Notes under the pieces: model-generated | Told to the model about the DNA's origin: nothing | Databases searched by the model: none | What the model saw: only the letters and a program-made list of their open reading frames with translations | In this document: in pieces, positions 1-10,326 of the stretch | Layout: each line of letters starts with the position of its first letter | How positions within the stretch are numbered: the first letter of the stretch is position 1 | Translations under genes and position numbers: made by a program | Origin: Agapanthus africanus | Lineage: Eukaryota > Streptophyta > Magnoliopsida > Asparagales > Amaryllidaceae | NCBI GenBank assembly: GCA_030015575.1 | Contig: JASDDO010000026.1 | Location: forward strand, 188,567,739-188,631,738 | Direction: 5' to 3' | Length of the DNA: 64,000 nucleotides

Positions 1-1263
1 GCCACCGGCTTGATACCTAACGATTGGTCGAAACAAGACAAACTACGATTTTTGTCCCAAGTAAAGCATTTTTACTGGGATGAACCTTATCTTTTTAAAT
101 ATTGTTCCGACCAAATCATTCGCCGGTGTGTACCTGAAAATGAGGTTAAGAGTGTGCTGTCTTTTTGCCACGATCAAGCATGTGGCGGGCACTTTGGCCC
201 AAAGAAGACAGCTGAGAAAGTTTTGCAGTGTGGTTTCTATTGGCCACGACTCTTCAAAGATGCATTCGAATACTGCAAAACTTGCTCCCGGTGCCAACAC
301 TTGGGCCGGATATCGCGGAGAAACGAAATGCCGCTCCAACCGATTTTGGTTGTAGACATTTTTGATGTTTGGGGTATAGACTTCATGGGACCATTTCCTA
401 ACTCTTTTGGAAATGTGTACATTCTTTTGGCTGTTGACTATGTTTCAAAATGGGTCGAGGCTGTGCCTAGTCGAACGAATGACAACAAGGTTGTCGTTCG
501 ATTTCTGAAAGATCACATCTTTTCTCGATTTGGGCACCCTCGCGCAATCATAAGTGATAATGGTTCTCACTTTTGCAATAGGACTTTTGAGTCCTTAATG
601 CGCAAATACTCTATCACTCATAAGCTGTCAACGCCATACCATCCCCAAACATGTGGGCAAGCCGAGATCTCGAATTGACAAATTAAACAAATCTTGGAGA
701 AAACGGTTTCTAAAAACCGTAAAGATTGGTCACTAAAATTGATCGATGCACTATGGGCTTTCCGTACTGCATACAAGACCGATCTTGGCATGTCTCCATA
801 CCGGCTTGTTTACGGGAAGGCTTGCCACCTTCCAGTAGAAATTGAGCACAAGGCATTTTGGGCCATTAAAGAGCTGAATCTATCTCTAGGAGATGCGGGC
901 AGCAATCGAAAGCTGCAGCTGAATGAATTGGAGGAGCTGCGGGATGAAGCATATGATAATGCCATGATTGCTAAAAACCGAGCTAAAGTTTTTCATGATA
1001 AAAACCTTTTGCGAAAGACATTCAAACCGGGTCAACAGGTTTTATTATATGATACTCGGTTACACTTTCATCCCGGCAAGCTCCGTTCTAGATGGAGAGG
1101 ACCTTTTGTAGTCCGCACCGTTTATCCACACGGTGCGGTTAATCTTGAGAATCCAGAAGACGGCACTTTATTCAAAGTAAATGGACATCGTTTGAAACCG
1201 TTCTTCTCAGCGGACCCTTCGGAGGAGCTCCTGTTCTTGCAGGAGCCGATGTACACCGATTGA
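1..1263 (+). pseudogene. Integrase region of element A pol
   Basis: The integrase catalyses insertion of element cDNA into host DNA. Visible parts in order: a linker after RNase H, a zinc-binding HHCC region (about 165-300, ending CKTCSRCQ), the catalytic core with [10 protein letters not shown] carrying the first Asp, SDNGSHF carrying the second Asp and CGQAEISN carrying the Glu (about 360-680), and a C-terminal region with [11 protein letters not shown] resembling the GPY/F module (about 1020-1180). It is very similar to the integrase of element C. It is a fossil copy with about one break and should not be read as a host gene. Confidence 0.88.
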
Positions 1264-1393
1264 TTTCCTCCACCTTCACCCTCGAATTTCTTTTTTTCAA
1301 AACTTTATTCCACATAAGTTTGGGGGTGTGTATACTATGTAAATATAATAAGCAGGGACTCGCCGATATTATCAACCCATTTGGTGCAGCATG

Positions 1394-1430
1394 ACAGTGA
1401 GGACACTGTCCATTATAAGTTTGGGGGTAT
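1394..1430 (+). other. Hairpin plus extra PPT-like motif, element A
   Basis: A perfect 6-bp stem (ACAGTG 1394-1399, CACTGT 1404-1409, loop AGGA) is followed by AAGTTTGGGGGTA, the same purine-rich motif that forms the polypurine tract just before the 3' LTR (near 2740). An earlier copy of the motif lies near 1317-1329. Element C has the same module at 46194-46229, and B a shorter stem at 8129-8140 followed by the motif at 8150. Confidence 0.6.
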
Positions 1431-2565
1431 GTTCGGTAAGTTTTCCTTTTGCATTCATATGTATATTTCTGCATTGCATCTTTATATAAAAATCATAAAA
1501 ATTTGAAAAATTTGAAAAATAAAAAAAATTAGAAAACAGAAAAACCCATAAAAATTGAAAAAAATTCGAAAATTATAAAAATTAATGTATTCAATTCTGG
1601 TTAATTGACTTGAGTTTGATAAATAGGTTAACTGGCTAGGAAAAACTAAATCTTAGACTTAGCTAATTAAAAACCCTAAAAATAACCTTCCTTAGAGTTT
1701 AACTGTGGAAAGCATATGTCTTTGTAGGTTATTTAGAAATAGGCAAATTTTGGGTTCAATTCTTGGGCTAAGTCGAAACGAAGGAAAAGTATTAAAACTT
1801 TTATTAGAGTATAAGTTTGAAAAATAGTTCCTAGCTTAAGTCTAGATTCTGAAAACGTATACCCTACAATTTGCACGATCACGCACCTTGAAACTTGGAT
1901 TAGTAGAAGAGACCTTGAAATACTCTTGTCTAAAATCCTTAGCACAATGAAAAAGAAAAAAAAAAAAGTGGATAAAAAAATGGACACTGGTTTTTGTGAT
2001 TACTTAAGGCTGTAAAAATAGAAAAATATTTAGCGAGGGTGCTTCATCACCTAGTGCCTTAGACCAACTGGTTTGGGAGCCACTGCTAAAAGCCTTGGGT
2101 GTTGCAAAACTAGGAAGTACGCTTTAAAAACGCTAACGCATCTGGTAATCGGTTGTTGGTACCTCAAGAAGTATTAACAGTCGCATGAAGGATGTGAAAG
2201 CGAAGTCTCACAAGTGCTTTGGACAATGGGCGGGAGTACGATTGCTTGATTTGAATTTCCAAGTGTAGGGGTGATATTTACACACACGTGGGGATATGTG
2301 ATTAGAGTTTAGATAAGAGGAAGGAATGAAGAATAGAACTTGTGTCTTTAATAGAGTTGATAGAAATTCCTAAGTGGAGATGGAACTCTAGAAGGAAAAC
2401 TTAAGAAATGCCGAAAGCTAGGTAATTCTACAGGATATATGTAATCTTAAGTTAAATAATGAGGAAGTGTGAAGAATATGGGTGGATAATTTGCGGGTCG
2501 ACGATAATAGAATTCCTTGTTAGAAAACCTAAATGGAGAACAAAAGTCGAGAAACCAAGTTGATA

Positions 2566-2669
2566 GGATTTTGTGGGTAGTATCCGCTGAAAACCCTCAG
2601 GAGACAACACTCCTCCTACTAGGGACACCTAGAGGTTTAACGGCTTGTTGCACGAGCTCAGTGCAATCG
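2566..2669 (+). other. Conserved 104-nt hairpin block, element A
   Basis: This block differs from its counterparts in B (9107-9210) and C (47492-47595) at only about four positions each, while the surrounding 3' regions are much more diverged. It can fold into successive hairpins: GGAT/ATCC (2566-2569 with 2582-2585), AGGAG/CTCCT (2599-2603 with 2610-2614), CTAGG-GACA-CCTAG (2619-2632), and TTGCAC/GTGCAA (2648-2653 with 2661-2666). It lies about 90 nt upstream of the 3' LTR. A role in RNA packaging, processing or plus-strand priming is inference. Confidence 0.7.
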
Positions 2670-3141
2670 CGTTTTCCCTGCGAAAGTGTGGCTAGGTTAG
2701 ATTTTTAAATAATAAGTTTGCTCGAGGACGAGCAAAAGATAAGTTTGGGGGTATTTGTTTATCACATAACATTGCATTTTGTATTCCCCATTCTTATGCA
2801 TTTAAGAATAAAAACAGGTGCTTTTGACCCATGTCTGCTACATGTTACAGGTTACAGGTTCTTGGCACGAAAACAGTGAAAAACACAAAAGACGACACAA
2901 AAGAAGGATTTTTGACCAACAAATAGGAAGATCTTAGTAAAGCCCGGCAGAAGAACGGTTCACCATCAACACGGCAACTCAAGATCCAAATTTGCAAGAA
3001 AGACGGTTAAAAGATCCATTGCAAAGTGTTCGTTGAAAATCTGGTATCACTGTAAGAAGCCCATATGATAATCTGAATACAGAACCAGGAAGGCCAGAGA
3101 AATACCAAGCAACCCAGAAAAATACATCCAGAGACCTCATC

Positions 3142-3167
3142 ATTGGGCCGCGGAACCGCGGCCCAAT
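3142..3167. other. CCGCGG palindrome in A LTR
   Basis: A perfect 12-bp inverted repeat, ATTGGGCCGCGG (3142-3153) and CCGCGGCCCAAT (3156-3167), with a two-base centre AA. Another CCGCGG lies near 3187. Similar palindromes occur in the B and C LTRs, in their leaders, and in the copia D leader. Confidence 0.8.
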
Positions 3168-3318
3168 GCCCACCAAGACCGCTCTTCCGCGGCGGAATGA
3201 AACCCTAACGCAAAGAAATTTTGCCAAAATGTGTGGCGGCTCTGGAAAGATCTTTTTAGGGGTATAATTGTAACTTTAGACATGCGGTGCAATCTGTAGC
3301 CCTAGGGTTTCTATGTCC

Positions 3319-3327
3319 TATAAATAG
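3319..3327 (+). promoter_or_regulatory. TATA box of A LTR
   Basis: TATAAATAG precedes a typical LTR transcription-start region and is followed about 40 bp later by AATAAA (3367-3372). The equivalent TATAAATA boxes lie at 9889-9896 (B), 37847-37854 and 48283-48290 (C), so the placement is consistent across the three subfamilies. Confidence 0.6.
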
Positions 3328-3675
3328 AACCCAAGACCTTGTATTTTCTCATGCCTCTTCTCATGAAATAAAATTCTGTTTTTCTTGAAATAAGAGTGCA
3401 TCAAAAGTAAGTAGATTATTTTCTTTGCAATAATTTTAGTTTTTCATATCTGTTCTTATTTTCTCGCCTTAGTTTAGTTTTTATTAACTTGCAATCGATG
3501 TTTTCTTTCTTTAATAAATTCTTGTTTTCTTTCATCCCCTCAATGAGCGAGTAGTTTCCTCGCTTGTTGGGGTTAGGAATAAAGAAGGATTTGAGAGATG
3601 AAGATCTCTCATCTCTTTTCATCGCTAAACTTTTATGAACATTAGAACTCCATGCATACCTTTTGATTCCGCTCC

Positions 3676-3716
3676 CTACGGCACTTTTACCTTCAAGGTA
3701 ACGGTGAACTCCGTAG
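3676..3716 (+). other. Long LTR hairpin, element A
   Basis: Outer stem CTACGG (3676-3681) with CCGTAG (3711-3716), middle CAC/GTG, inner TTACCTT/AAGGTAA. The same two-storey architecture with different bases is present in C (38359-38398 and 48795-48834) and B (10278-10326), which supports an RNA structure in the transcribed part of the LTR. Confidence 0.6.
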
Positions 3717-4127
3717 TCTAAAGGCCCGGATCTTAAGGTTTTCCATGGAGGTTAGGGTGAAGATTAAGAAAGGAAGGACAAGGATCTAGAGGAAGAATCA
3801 ATCTTCCCAATCATCCTAATCCCCTTTGTTAATATTTACCATAACTCTAATATGATTGATTTAATTGATGGCAATGGAAAGAGATGTAAATCTTTATTAA
3901 CCAAATTTTCTCTAAACCTAATCCTAGCAAGTTTCTAATTCTACCTTCATACAACTTCGATTTTTAGATTTAATTAAAACTTCCAAACACCATTTGGAAT
4001 TAACTCGTAAGAACTTAAAGAAGAATTACACATCCCTGTGGACCGACCCGTATTCACCGGCTAGCTTCAAGCGACGCCGTTCTTGATTGCGGTAATTATT
4101 TTTGATCGACAAAACCTCTCTTAATCA

Positions 4128-4946
4128 AGTCACAGAATTGAGGAAAACAGAAGACAGAGACATTCATCGAGATCCAGAGGAGTACAGGAAGCCAAAGAAA
4201 AATTTTCCTCACCTGATCTCTCCACCCCGCGGCGGAACCGCGGCAAGAAGGGACTTTAGGCGGCAGAAACGCGGCTTAACTAAGGGATCTAGGGTTTAAA
4301 CTTCTCTGGTATCTTTCTTAACTCCTTCTCTCTCCTCTCAAATCCAATAAAATCTATTTTTTGCAGGATTCTTTGCAAAATAGCGCCGCTCAAAAATCTT
4401 TTTGCAAAAGTTTTATGATTGGTTTTGTTTTGCATATTTTAATACGGACTTTAAGTGGCAAAGACCAAATCAAGATTAGGTGGGGATTTCATCACCCTTT
4501 CTAAGCCCCACAAATCACAAACCGATCATCCGCATCAACCCTACATTAATTTTAAAAATATCTAGACCAGACTCTAAGGACTGTCGTGCTCATTAAGGAC
4601 AGAGGAAGGTCGTGGGTAATCTATCGCTTATCCGGTGCCTAGGCAAGTGTGTCTAAGGCAAGTGGTTTACTTAATTAGGCCCGCTATTTTCGGTGATTCG
4701 TATAGCGGATACCTCCCACTTACCTGGCACTTACCTGGCCACAAAAGTAGTAAAGAGGTGGTAGAGGATTGATCCTGCAGCTTGTCCTTTGGAAGTCTAG
4801 GAGCGGTCTAGAGACTGGACCTAGGTAACCTTAGTTCTAGGGTAGCTTGTGCATTTTAGGGTGATTTGTCTTGAGTCCCACTTTTTCAAAACAGTCCAAT
4901 TTTAAATCACACACACGCTGCCACTTGCACTAAACCCGCTTAGTGC
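4128..4946 (+). other. Leader (5' UTR) of element B
   Basis: Non-coding sequence upstream of gag, homologous to 38848-40083 of element C: it shares a CCGCGG-bearing palindrome region (4227-4243), the CTTTGCA-rich stretch near 4370, the phrase around GTGGGGATTTCATCACCC (4480-4498) and the region just before the gag start. The beginning is missing relative to C because element A's LTR ends at 4127. The first five bases, AGTCA, are the predicted target duplication of A. Confidence 0.65.
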
Positions 4947-6900
4947 ATGCTCGGCTGGACACAGGATCCTAGTGCCCGTCTTGTCCGCGTTTCTGCTATC
5001 GACGCGGAAGTCGGTATTGCTTCATCTTCTTTTCCCCCACCACACACCATGACCGAGATGGACGGTACTCCATCAGAATATAACACCACGCTGCCACCAC
5101 CCATAGGTGCGCAGAATCCACCGCGCATCTCTCTCCAAGAAAGATGTTATCCTATCCGTGGTCCTCTTCCCACTTGTCTATCTATTCCACCAGCTAACGG
5201 GGATAATTTCGAAATTAAACCCCACTACATCAATCTGCTGCCCAAATTTCACGGGCTTGAGTCGGAAGACGCGTACGTTTTCATCACCAAATTCGAAAAC
5301 GTATGCGCAATGATGGGTACTTCACAATTGACTGTCGATGTTATGCGCTTGTGTCTTCTCCCATTCACATTGTGCGACTTGGCAGAAAAATGGATTTATA
5401 ATACTGCCGCACACTCTATCACTAATTGGGATGAATTCGTAATAGCATTTCTTAAGATGTTTTACGAAAACCATAAGACTGCCCGTGTTAGGAGCGAGAT
5501 CAACCAGTTCACCCAGCTTCCCAATGAACCCTTTTCGAAGTGCTTTGAACGTTTCAAGGATCTGCTTGTCCAATGTCCTCATCATGGAATCAATAGATGG
5601 GATTTATGTCGAATTATATATGAGGGCATTAATCCAGCAACAAAACAGATGCTTGAAACAATGTGTCAATGCAATTTCATGTCTAAAGATGACGGTGAAG
5701 CTTGGAAGTATCTGGAAGACCTCGCTGAAAACACTTTGCAGTGGGAAAGCGTAAGACCACCTTCATCTAGGGGAGGTGTTCACCAGCTCGATATTTCCAT
5801 CGCAGTGAAAGCCGAAATGGCAGCGATGCAGAAGAAACTCGATGGTATTGACAACAGATTCTCATCAGTCTCCCTAATTCAGGTTACGCTAACCAAAACC
5901 GTCTGTGGTTGCTGTTCAGATCCTTCACACTTAACGGAAGAATGTCCTATGAATGCAACGTTTCAAGGTCACGAGCAAACTAATGCTGCTTTTCAGCAGC
6001 GACCTAGAAACGATCTTTATTTTTCCACGTACAATCAAGGATGGAGGAATCATCCTAACTTTGCTTGGAACCAAAACCAACAAAGCAATTATCAAAGACC
6101 TCCTCCACAGCAACCACAACCACAAAGTCAGCTCCCCTTTCAGTCACAAAATTTCCAAAATCTGGCCAACATTTCTACACCACAAGTGCTGGTACTGACA
6201 ACTCTTCACTTGCGGAAACATTGGATTTGTTCATGTAACATTCCATGCAATTGTCGGCTGAGATGAAGTCTTCTATTGATAATATACAGAAAAACTCTGC
6301 CTCCCACGGTGAGAGTATTAAATCAATAGAAAACCAAATTGCACAGTTGAACGCCGCAATGAGTGCGAGAGAAAAAGGAAAACTCCCATCTCAACCCCTA
6401 CTGAATCCTGGCCATTTAAAAAATCATAATGTGAATGCCGTTACTACGTTGAGATCGGGGAGAGTGCTGAATAACCAAGTGGGTGAGCAATTTGATGTTA
6501 GTGACACCATTGATACCCCACCTTCTTCTACTTTTTCCCCTAATTCGTCTAGTCTCCCACCTTCACCCGAACCTATTCTCCGTTTTCCCCAAGGCTCGAA
6601 CCCTTCTCCCATTTCCTCAAATCTACCTAAAACGATCCGCACTCCAATTCTGGGATCCACTCCATCCCTACAATCCTCTCCAATGTTGGACCAAACCCTT
6701 ATTGATAAAGCACCTTATCCAAACAGTTTAAGGGGCAACAGACCAAGTCCACAAATGGAGAAGATTGTGAAAATTTTTAAGCAACTTAACATAAACATTC
6801 CTCTCCTAGATGCTATTCAACAAGTTCCGTCATATGAGAAAATCCTAAAGGACTTGTGCACTAGGAAGAGAAAAGTTCAAGTACCTAAAAAAGTTTCCCT
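4947..6900 (+). pseudogene. gag region of element B
   Basis: Gag forms the virus-like particle. The start follows the context conserved with C (both N-termini contain SARLVRV). The plant retrotransposon gag domain contains LPKFHGLESEDAYVF and LCDLAEKWIYN, and a zinc knuckle of the form CX2CX4HX4C lies near 5908-5950 (CGCCSDPSHLTEEC). Downstream is a Q/N/P-rich stretch and a Ser/Pro-rich linker toward protease. Amino-acid similarity to the C gag is high. The region is a fossil with about one break. Confidence 0.8.
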
Positions 6901-6929
6901 TGCGAGTAATGTGAGCACTGCTTTTACAC

Positions 6930-7340
6930 AACAACTACCCAAGAAACAAAAGGACCCCGGAAGTCCTACAATTTCTATTTCTATTAGGGGTAAAAATATC
7001 AATCGTGCTCTACTCGATTTAGGTGCTACTGTTAACTTGCTTCCGTATTCTGTTTATGAGCAATTAGGGATCGGAGAGTTAAAACCTGCGCATTGCACTC
7101 ATCAGATGGCCGATCGATCTATCACCGAACCAAGGGGTGAGCTAGAGGATGTGTTAATCAAAGTCGGGGAATTCATCTTCCCTATGGATTTTATCGTTAT
7201 AGATACACAACCTGTGGCAAACCCACGTAATCAAATCCCGGTGATACTCGGTCGACATTTTTTGGCCACTTCCAACGCAGTAATCCTTTGTAGAAACGGC
7301 TCTATGAACCTATCCTTTGGAAAGATGTTAATTGACCTTA
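6930..7340 (+). pseudogene. Retropepsin-like protease region of element B
   Basis: The aspartic protease would process Gag-Pol. The signature [20 protein letters not shown] lies near 7009-7065 and a second conserved stretch [16 protein letters not shown] near 7235-7290, both matching the protease of C. The reading frame continues for about 570 bp of non-conserved acidic sequence and then meets the 3' non-coding region, with no RT homology. Confidence 0.75.
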
Positions 7341-7909
7341 ACATTTACAAGTTGGGAAGTGAACCCTCCGAACCCTATGCTCATGTGTGTTCTGTCGAAT
7401 TAATGGATGTCGACAGCAGCGAATTTGATCAACCTCATGATATTGACACTTTTCATATGTTGTTGTTTGACCCAACCATGTACTCTTCCACCGAGTTGTC
7501 CGGGTCAACATCTAACGCTGATGAGGAACTTTTTATAGAGTCTGACGATCACCCCATTTTTTCTGATGACATTATTCTTCGGGGTATCGACGAAAGCTTT
7601 GAGGAAATTTTCGCTGATGAACTCGCATTTTTACAAGACACGGGTGTTGAGATGAATCAACTCCAAGACAAAGAAATTGAACCTCCACCCCTTTTTCTGG
7701 ACAATCATAATAATGCGAGTAATCCATCATCACTATCACTGTGTCGTCTCTCCAAATTGAGACGCAATCTTTTTCCATTACACCTCTTATCACCTCCCCA
7801 CATCTTCACGTCGAAAGGTGACATGTTCTTCTACCAACCTTGGTGCTTCATCGATAAAATTTTTGAATGGTTGGTGTTGACCTTTGGTCTTTGCAAAGCT
7901 TGGCATTGA

Positions 7910-9312
7910 CCAATAATCTTGACCCTCTCGTGTGATTTTAAAAGATTAACATTGTTTAACTCAAGTTTTGGGAGGTTTTATATTTTGGCTCTTGAAAGAA
8001 AAATAATTTTTACAAAATTTGTGAGCCAAAAATAAGTTTGGGGGAAGATTTTCACTTTCATATATTCTTGCCCCCATTAATAATGTCCTCCCAAGCTTAC
8101 AGGTTTTTGTGATCCAGCAGATAGCAAAAGTGAGGACACTGTTGAAAACAAGTTTGGGGGAGGTTTGTGCTTATTTACGCATACTTTGCATTATACTATA
8201 TTTACGCACAAAATTTTTTTGATAATAAAATAATAGAAAGTGAAAAATTATATATGAAAGATAGGAATAGTTTAAGAAAACCAAGATAATTAGAAGTTTT
8301 CTTAAACGAACTAGTAATAAGTGGTCATGAGCTGTTGTCTCAAGGGTTAGTAAGATGAAGGAAGTCACTAATCTGAGGATAAAAATAAGTCTGAAAAATA
8401 GTTTCTATTCTGGAAGCCAAACATTTGAATGTTGATACCCTACTATATGCACTTACACACGTCTTGAAACTCGGGATAGTAGAGAAGACCTTGAAATGCT
8501 CTTGTCTAAAAGCCAAAATATGAAGGAAATAAAAAAATGAATAAAATATAAAATGGTGAAAAGAAAAAAATGAACACTGGTTTTGTATCGCCAAGGCAGC
8601 AATAAAAAAAATATAGCGAGGGTGCTTCATCACCTAGAGCCCTAAGGCCAACTGGTCTGGGAGTCACTGCTAAGCCTTAGGTGGTGCAAGACGAGGAAAA
8701 TATTATCACTTAATCAGCAAGCACATGAGTAATCAGTCGGTTGGTACCTTAAGAAGTATTAACGGTCGCATGAAAATGTGTGAGCAAATTTAAATATTCA
8801 TCAAGTTAAAAAGTACTGAGGTAGATGGACAAGAGTATGATAGCTTGAATTGAATTCTCTGAGTGTAGGGATGTCCATTTCACACACGCAGGGGTATATG
8901 ATCGATGTTTGGATGAAAGGTAGGAATGAAGAATAAAGACGATGTTTTATTGAGGGATGATTTGATTTCTAACATTTTTTCATGACTATTAAGATAGGGC
9001 TCATGACAACTGAAAAGCTAGTATAGTTGGAAACTCTTATTTTCAAAGAATTTCTTTTATGGTTCTTATCTTTATATGTAAATTTCACCATCTCTCTTTT
9101 ATTATAGGATTTTGTGGGTGAAATCCGCTGAAAACCCTCAGGAGACAACACTCCTCCTACTAGGGACACCTAGAGGTTTAACGGCTTGTTGCACGTGCTC
9201 AGTGCAATCGAGTTTGCCTACGAAAGTGTGCTTAGTTTTCTCCTTTCTTTTTTCTCCTTCTCTTGAATAAACTAGTTTGCTCGGGACGATCAAAGATAAG
9301 TTTGGGGGTATT
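7910..9312 (+). other. 3' non-coding region of element B
   Basis: No credible coding sequence. Landmarks in the same order as in A and C: AAGTTTGGGGG motifs at 8034 and 8150 with a small AGTG-AGGA-CACT stem between them (8129-8140), a block at about 8433-8516 shared with A, a block at about 8615-8695 shared with A and weakly with C, the 104-nt block at 9107-9210, and the polypurine tract before 9313. Confidence 0.72.
9107..9210 (+). other. Conserved 104-nt hairpin block, element B
   Basis: Counterpart of 2566-2669. Here the first stem is stronger, GGATTT (9107-9112) with AAATCC (9121-9126). The AGGAG/CTCCT, CTAGG-GACA-CCTAG and TTGCAC/GTGCAA hairpins are all retained. About four differences from A. 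Confidence 0.7.
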
Positions 9313-9749
9313 TGTTCAGTTGATAAAACTGCACATTTGTTATTACATTTTTTCTACCATTTTCATATTAAAAAAGGTGTTTATTATAATATATCATACA
9401 TATGAGGGTTTATGTGTAAAAATACTATTTTCCATGTGTTGATATATTATAATTAGCATTTGGTAGGAAAATGTATGCAAATAATATTATTGACCAAATC
9501 CTAGTAGAACAAAGTCTACTAAATATTATTTGAGTTGTTGTGCAGAATTTTTCCAAGTTGTGCAGAATTTTTTAAGACTAAAATCAAGGAAATCAAGTTG
9601 TTAAAGAAAACCTGCCTAATTAAGAAAGCAAAACTTGGAGAACAAGTCTGGCAGCAGCCACGAGAAGATTTCCATGTTACAAAGGTTCCAAGGATCGCCA
9701 AATGTCACAAAGACAGAGCCCCAGAAATTTGATAGAGGGTTGAGATCAT

Positions 9750-9799
9750 ATGGCCGCGGATCCGCGACCATACCCCCTCTTGGGCCGCGGATCCGCGGC
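9750..9799. other. Two CCGCGG palindromes in B LTR
   Basis: ATGGCCGCGG...CGCGACCAT (9750-9771, one unpaired position per arm) and GCCGCGGATCCGCGGC (9784-9799, perfect 16-bp palindrome). They occupy the same LTR region as the palindromes of A (3142-3167) and C (37739-37756). Confidence 0.75.
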
Positions 9800-10277
9800 A
9801 ATTATGAAGATTTAGTTGCTGCAATTTTTGTGGAAAAATCTTTGCTGTTATTTTCCTAATTTGGAACCAATAGTTCTGTCTTTGGGGCTATAAATAAAGA
9901 CCGAGAGCCTCTTGGAAAAATCATCAAGCCGACGAGATCACGAAGTCTAAGACGGCTCACGCATCCAGGCTGATCATCAACGGTTCATCTACCTCCTTAG
10001 AAGAGATCGAGAAGCAAACTAGTATTTGTAATCATTTTCTAAGGAATCAAAGTGTAATGAATATTGTTGATTAATAAAGGTAGCTCTTTTTCCTATTCTA
10101 TTTCTTTGTAGTTTATTTATGCATTTTCTCTCTATCTATTTTTCTCCCAACATGCGCGAGTAATTCTCCGCTTGTTAGGGTTCGTAGGATTAGGATAGTT
10201 TAATGGATGATGAAAATACCTAAACTCTTTTTACGTCCTATAAAGTTTATAAACTTTATCAAGACAATCATTAATAT

Positions 10278-10326
10278 TCTAATCGGGCGCGCTAACAAAT
10301 CATTGTTAGTCTCGACCGCGATTAGA
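10278..10326 (+). other. Long LTR hairpin, element B
   Basis: Outer stem TCTAATCG (10278-10285) with CGATTAGA (10319-10326), inner stem CTAACAA (10292-10298) with TTGTTAG (10303-10309), loop ATCA. Same position and architecture as in the A and C LTRs but with almost unrelated bases. Confidence 0.65.

Larger units (their letters stand above)
1264..2755 (+). other. 3' non-coding region of element A
   Basis: About 1.5 kb between the end of pol and the LTR, with no credible reading frame on either strand. It is homologous in order to the 3' regions of B (about 7920-9312) and C (about 45990-47681). It contains AAGTTTGGGGGT motifs near 1317 and 1418, a hairpin ACAGTG-AGGA-CACTGT at 1394-1409, a block at about 2030-2110 shared with B and weakly with C, and a highly conserved 104-nt block at 2566-2669. 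Many Athila elements carry an envelope-like ORF here; none is seen. Confidence 0.75.
1..4127 (+). mobile_element. Athila-like Ty3/gypsy element A (3' part)
   Basis: The left window edge cuts into the pol region. What follows is the integrase part of pol (1-1263), a long 3' non-coding region (1264-2755), a polypurine tract and a 3' LTR (2756-4127). The integrase is closely similar to that of element C in this window, and the Athila assignment rests on that and on the tRNA-Asp primer site seen in C. No envelope-like reading frame is visible between pol and the LTR. The element is broken, with about one break in the visible coding part. It abuts the leader of element B directly, without a primer site, so A most simply sits inserted in B. 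Its 5' LTR should lie left of the window. Confidence 0.85.
2756..4127 (+). repeat. 3' LTR of element A
   Basis: It starts TGTTTATC immediately after the polypurine tract AAGTTTGGGGGTATT and ends TTAATCA, the same kind of end as the B and C LTRs (ATCAATCA, ACAATCA), giving 1372 bp. Internal landmarks are a CCGCGG palindrome (3142-3167), a TATA box (3319-3327), an AATAAA signal (3367-3372), a long hairpin (3676-3716) and a 3' block with GACCCGTATTCACC and ATTGCGGT shared with B and C. The LTR belongs to a different subfamily from both B and C. Confidence 0.85.

Noticed and set aside
1733-1987. Hydrophobic minus-strand frame in the 3' region of element A, considered as an antisense or envelope-like gene
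   Set aside because: Low-complexity T-rich translation, not conserved in B or C. Athila envelope-like proteins would be on the plus strand and much longer.
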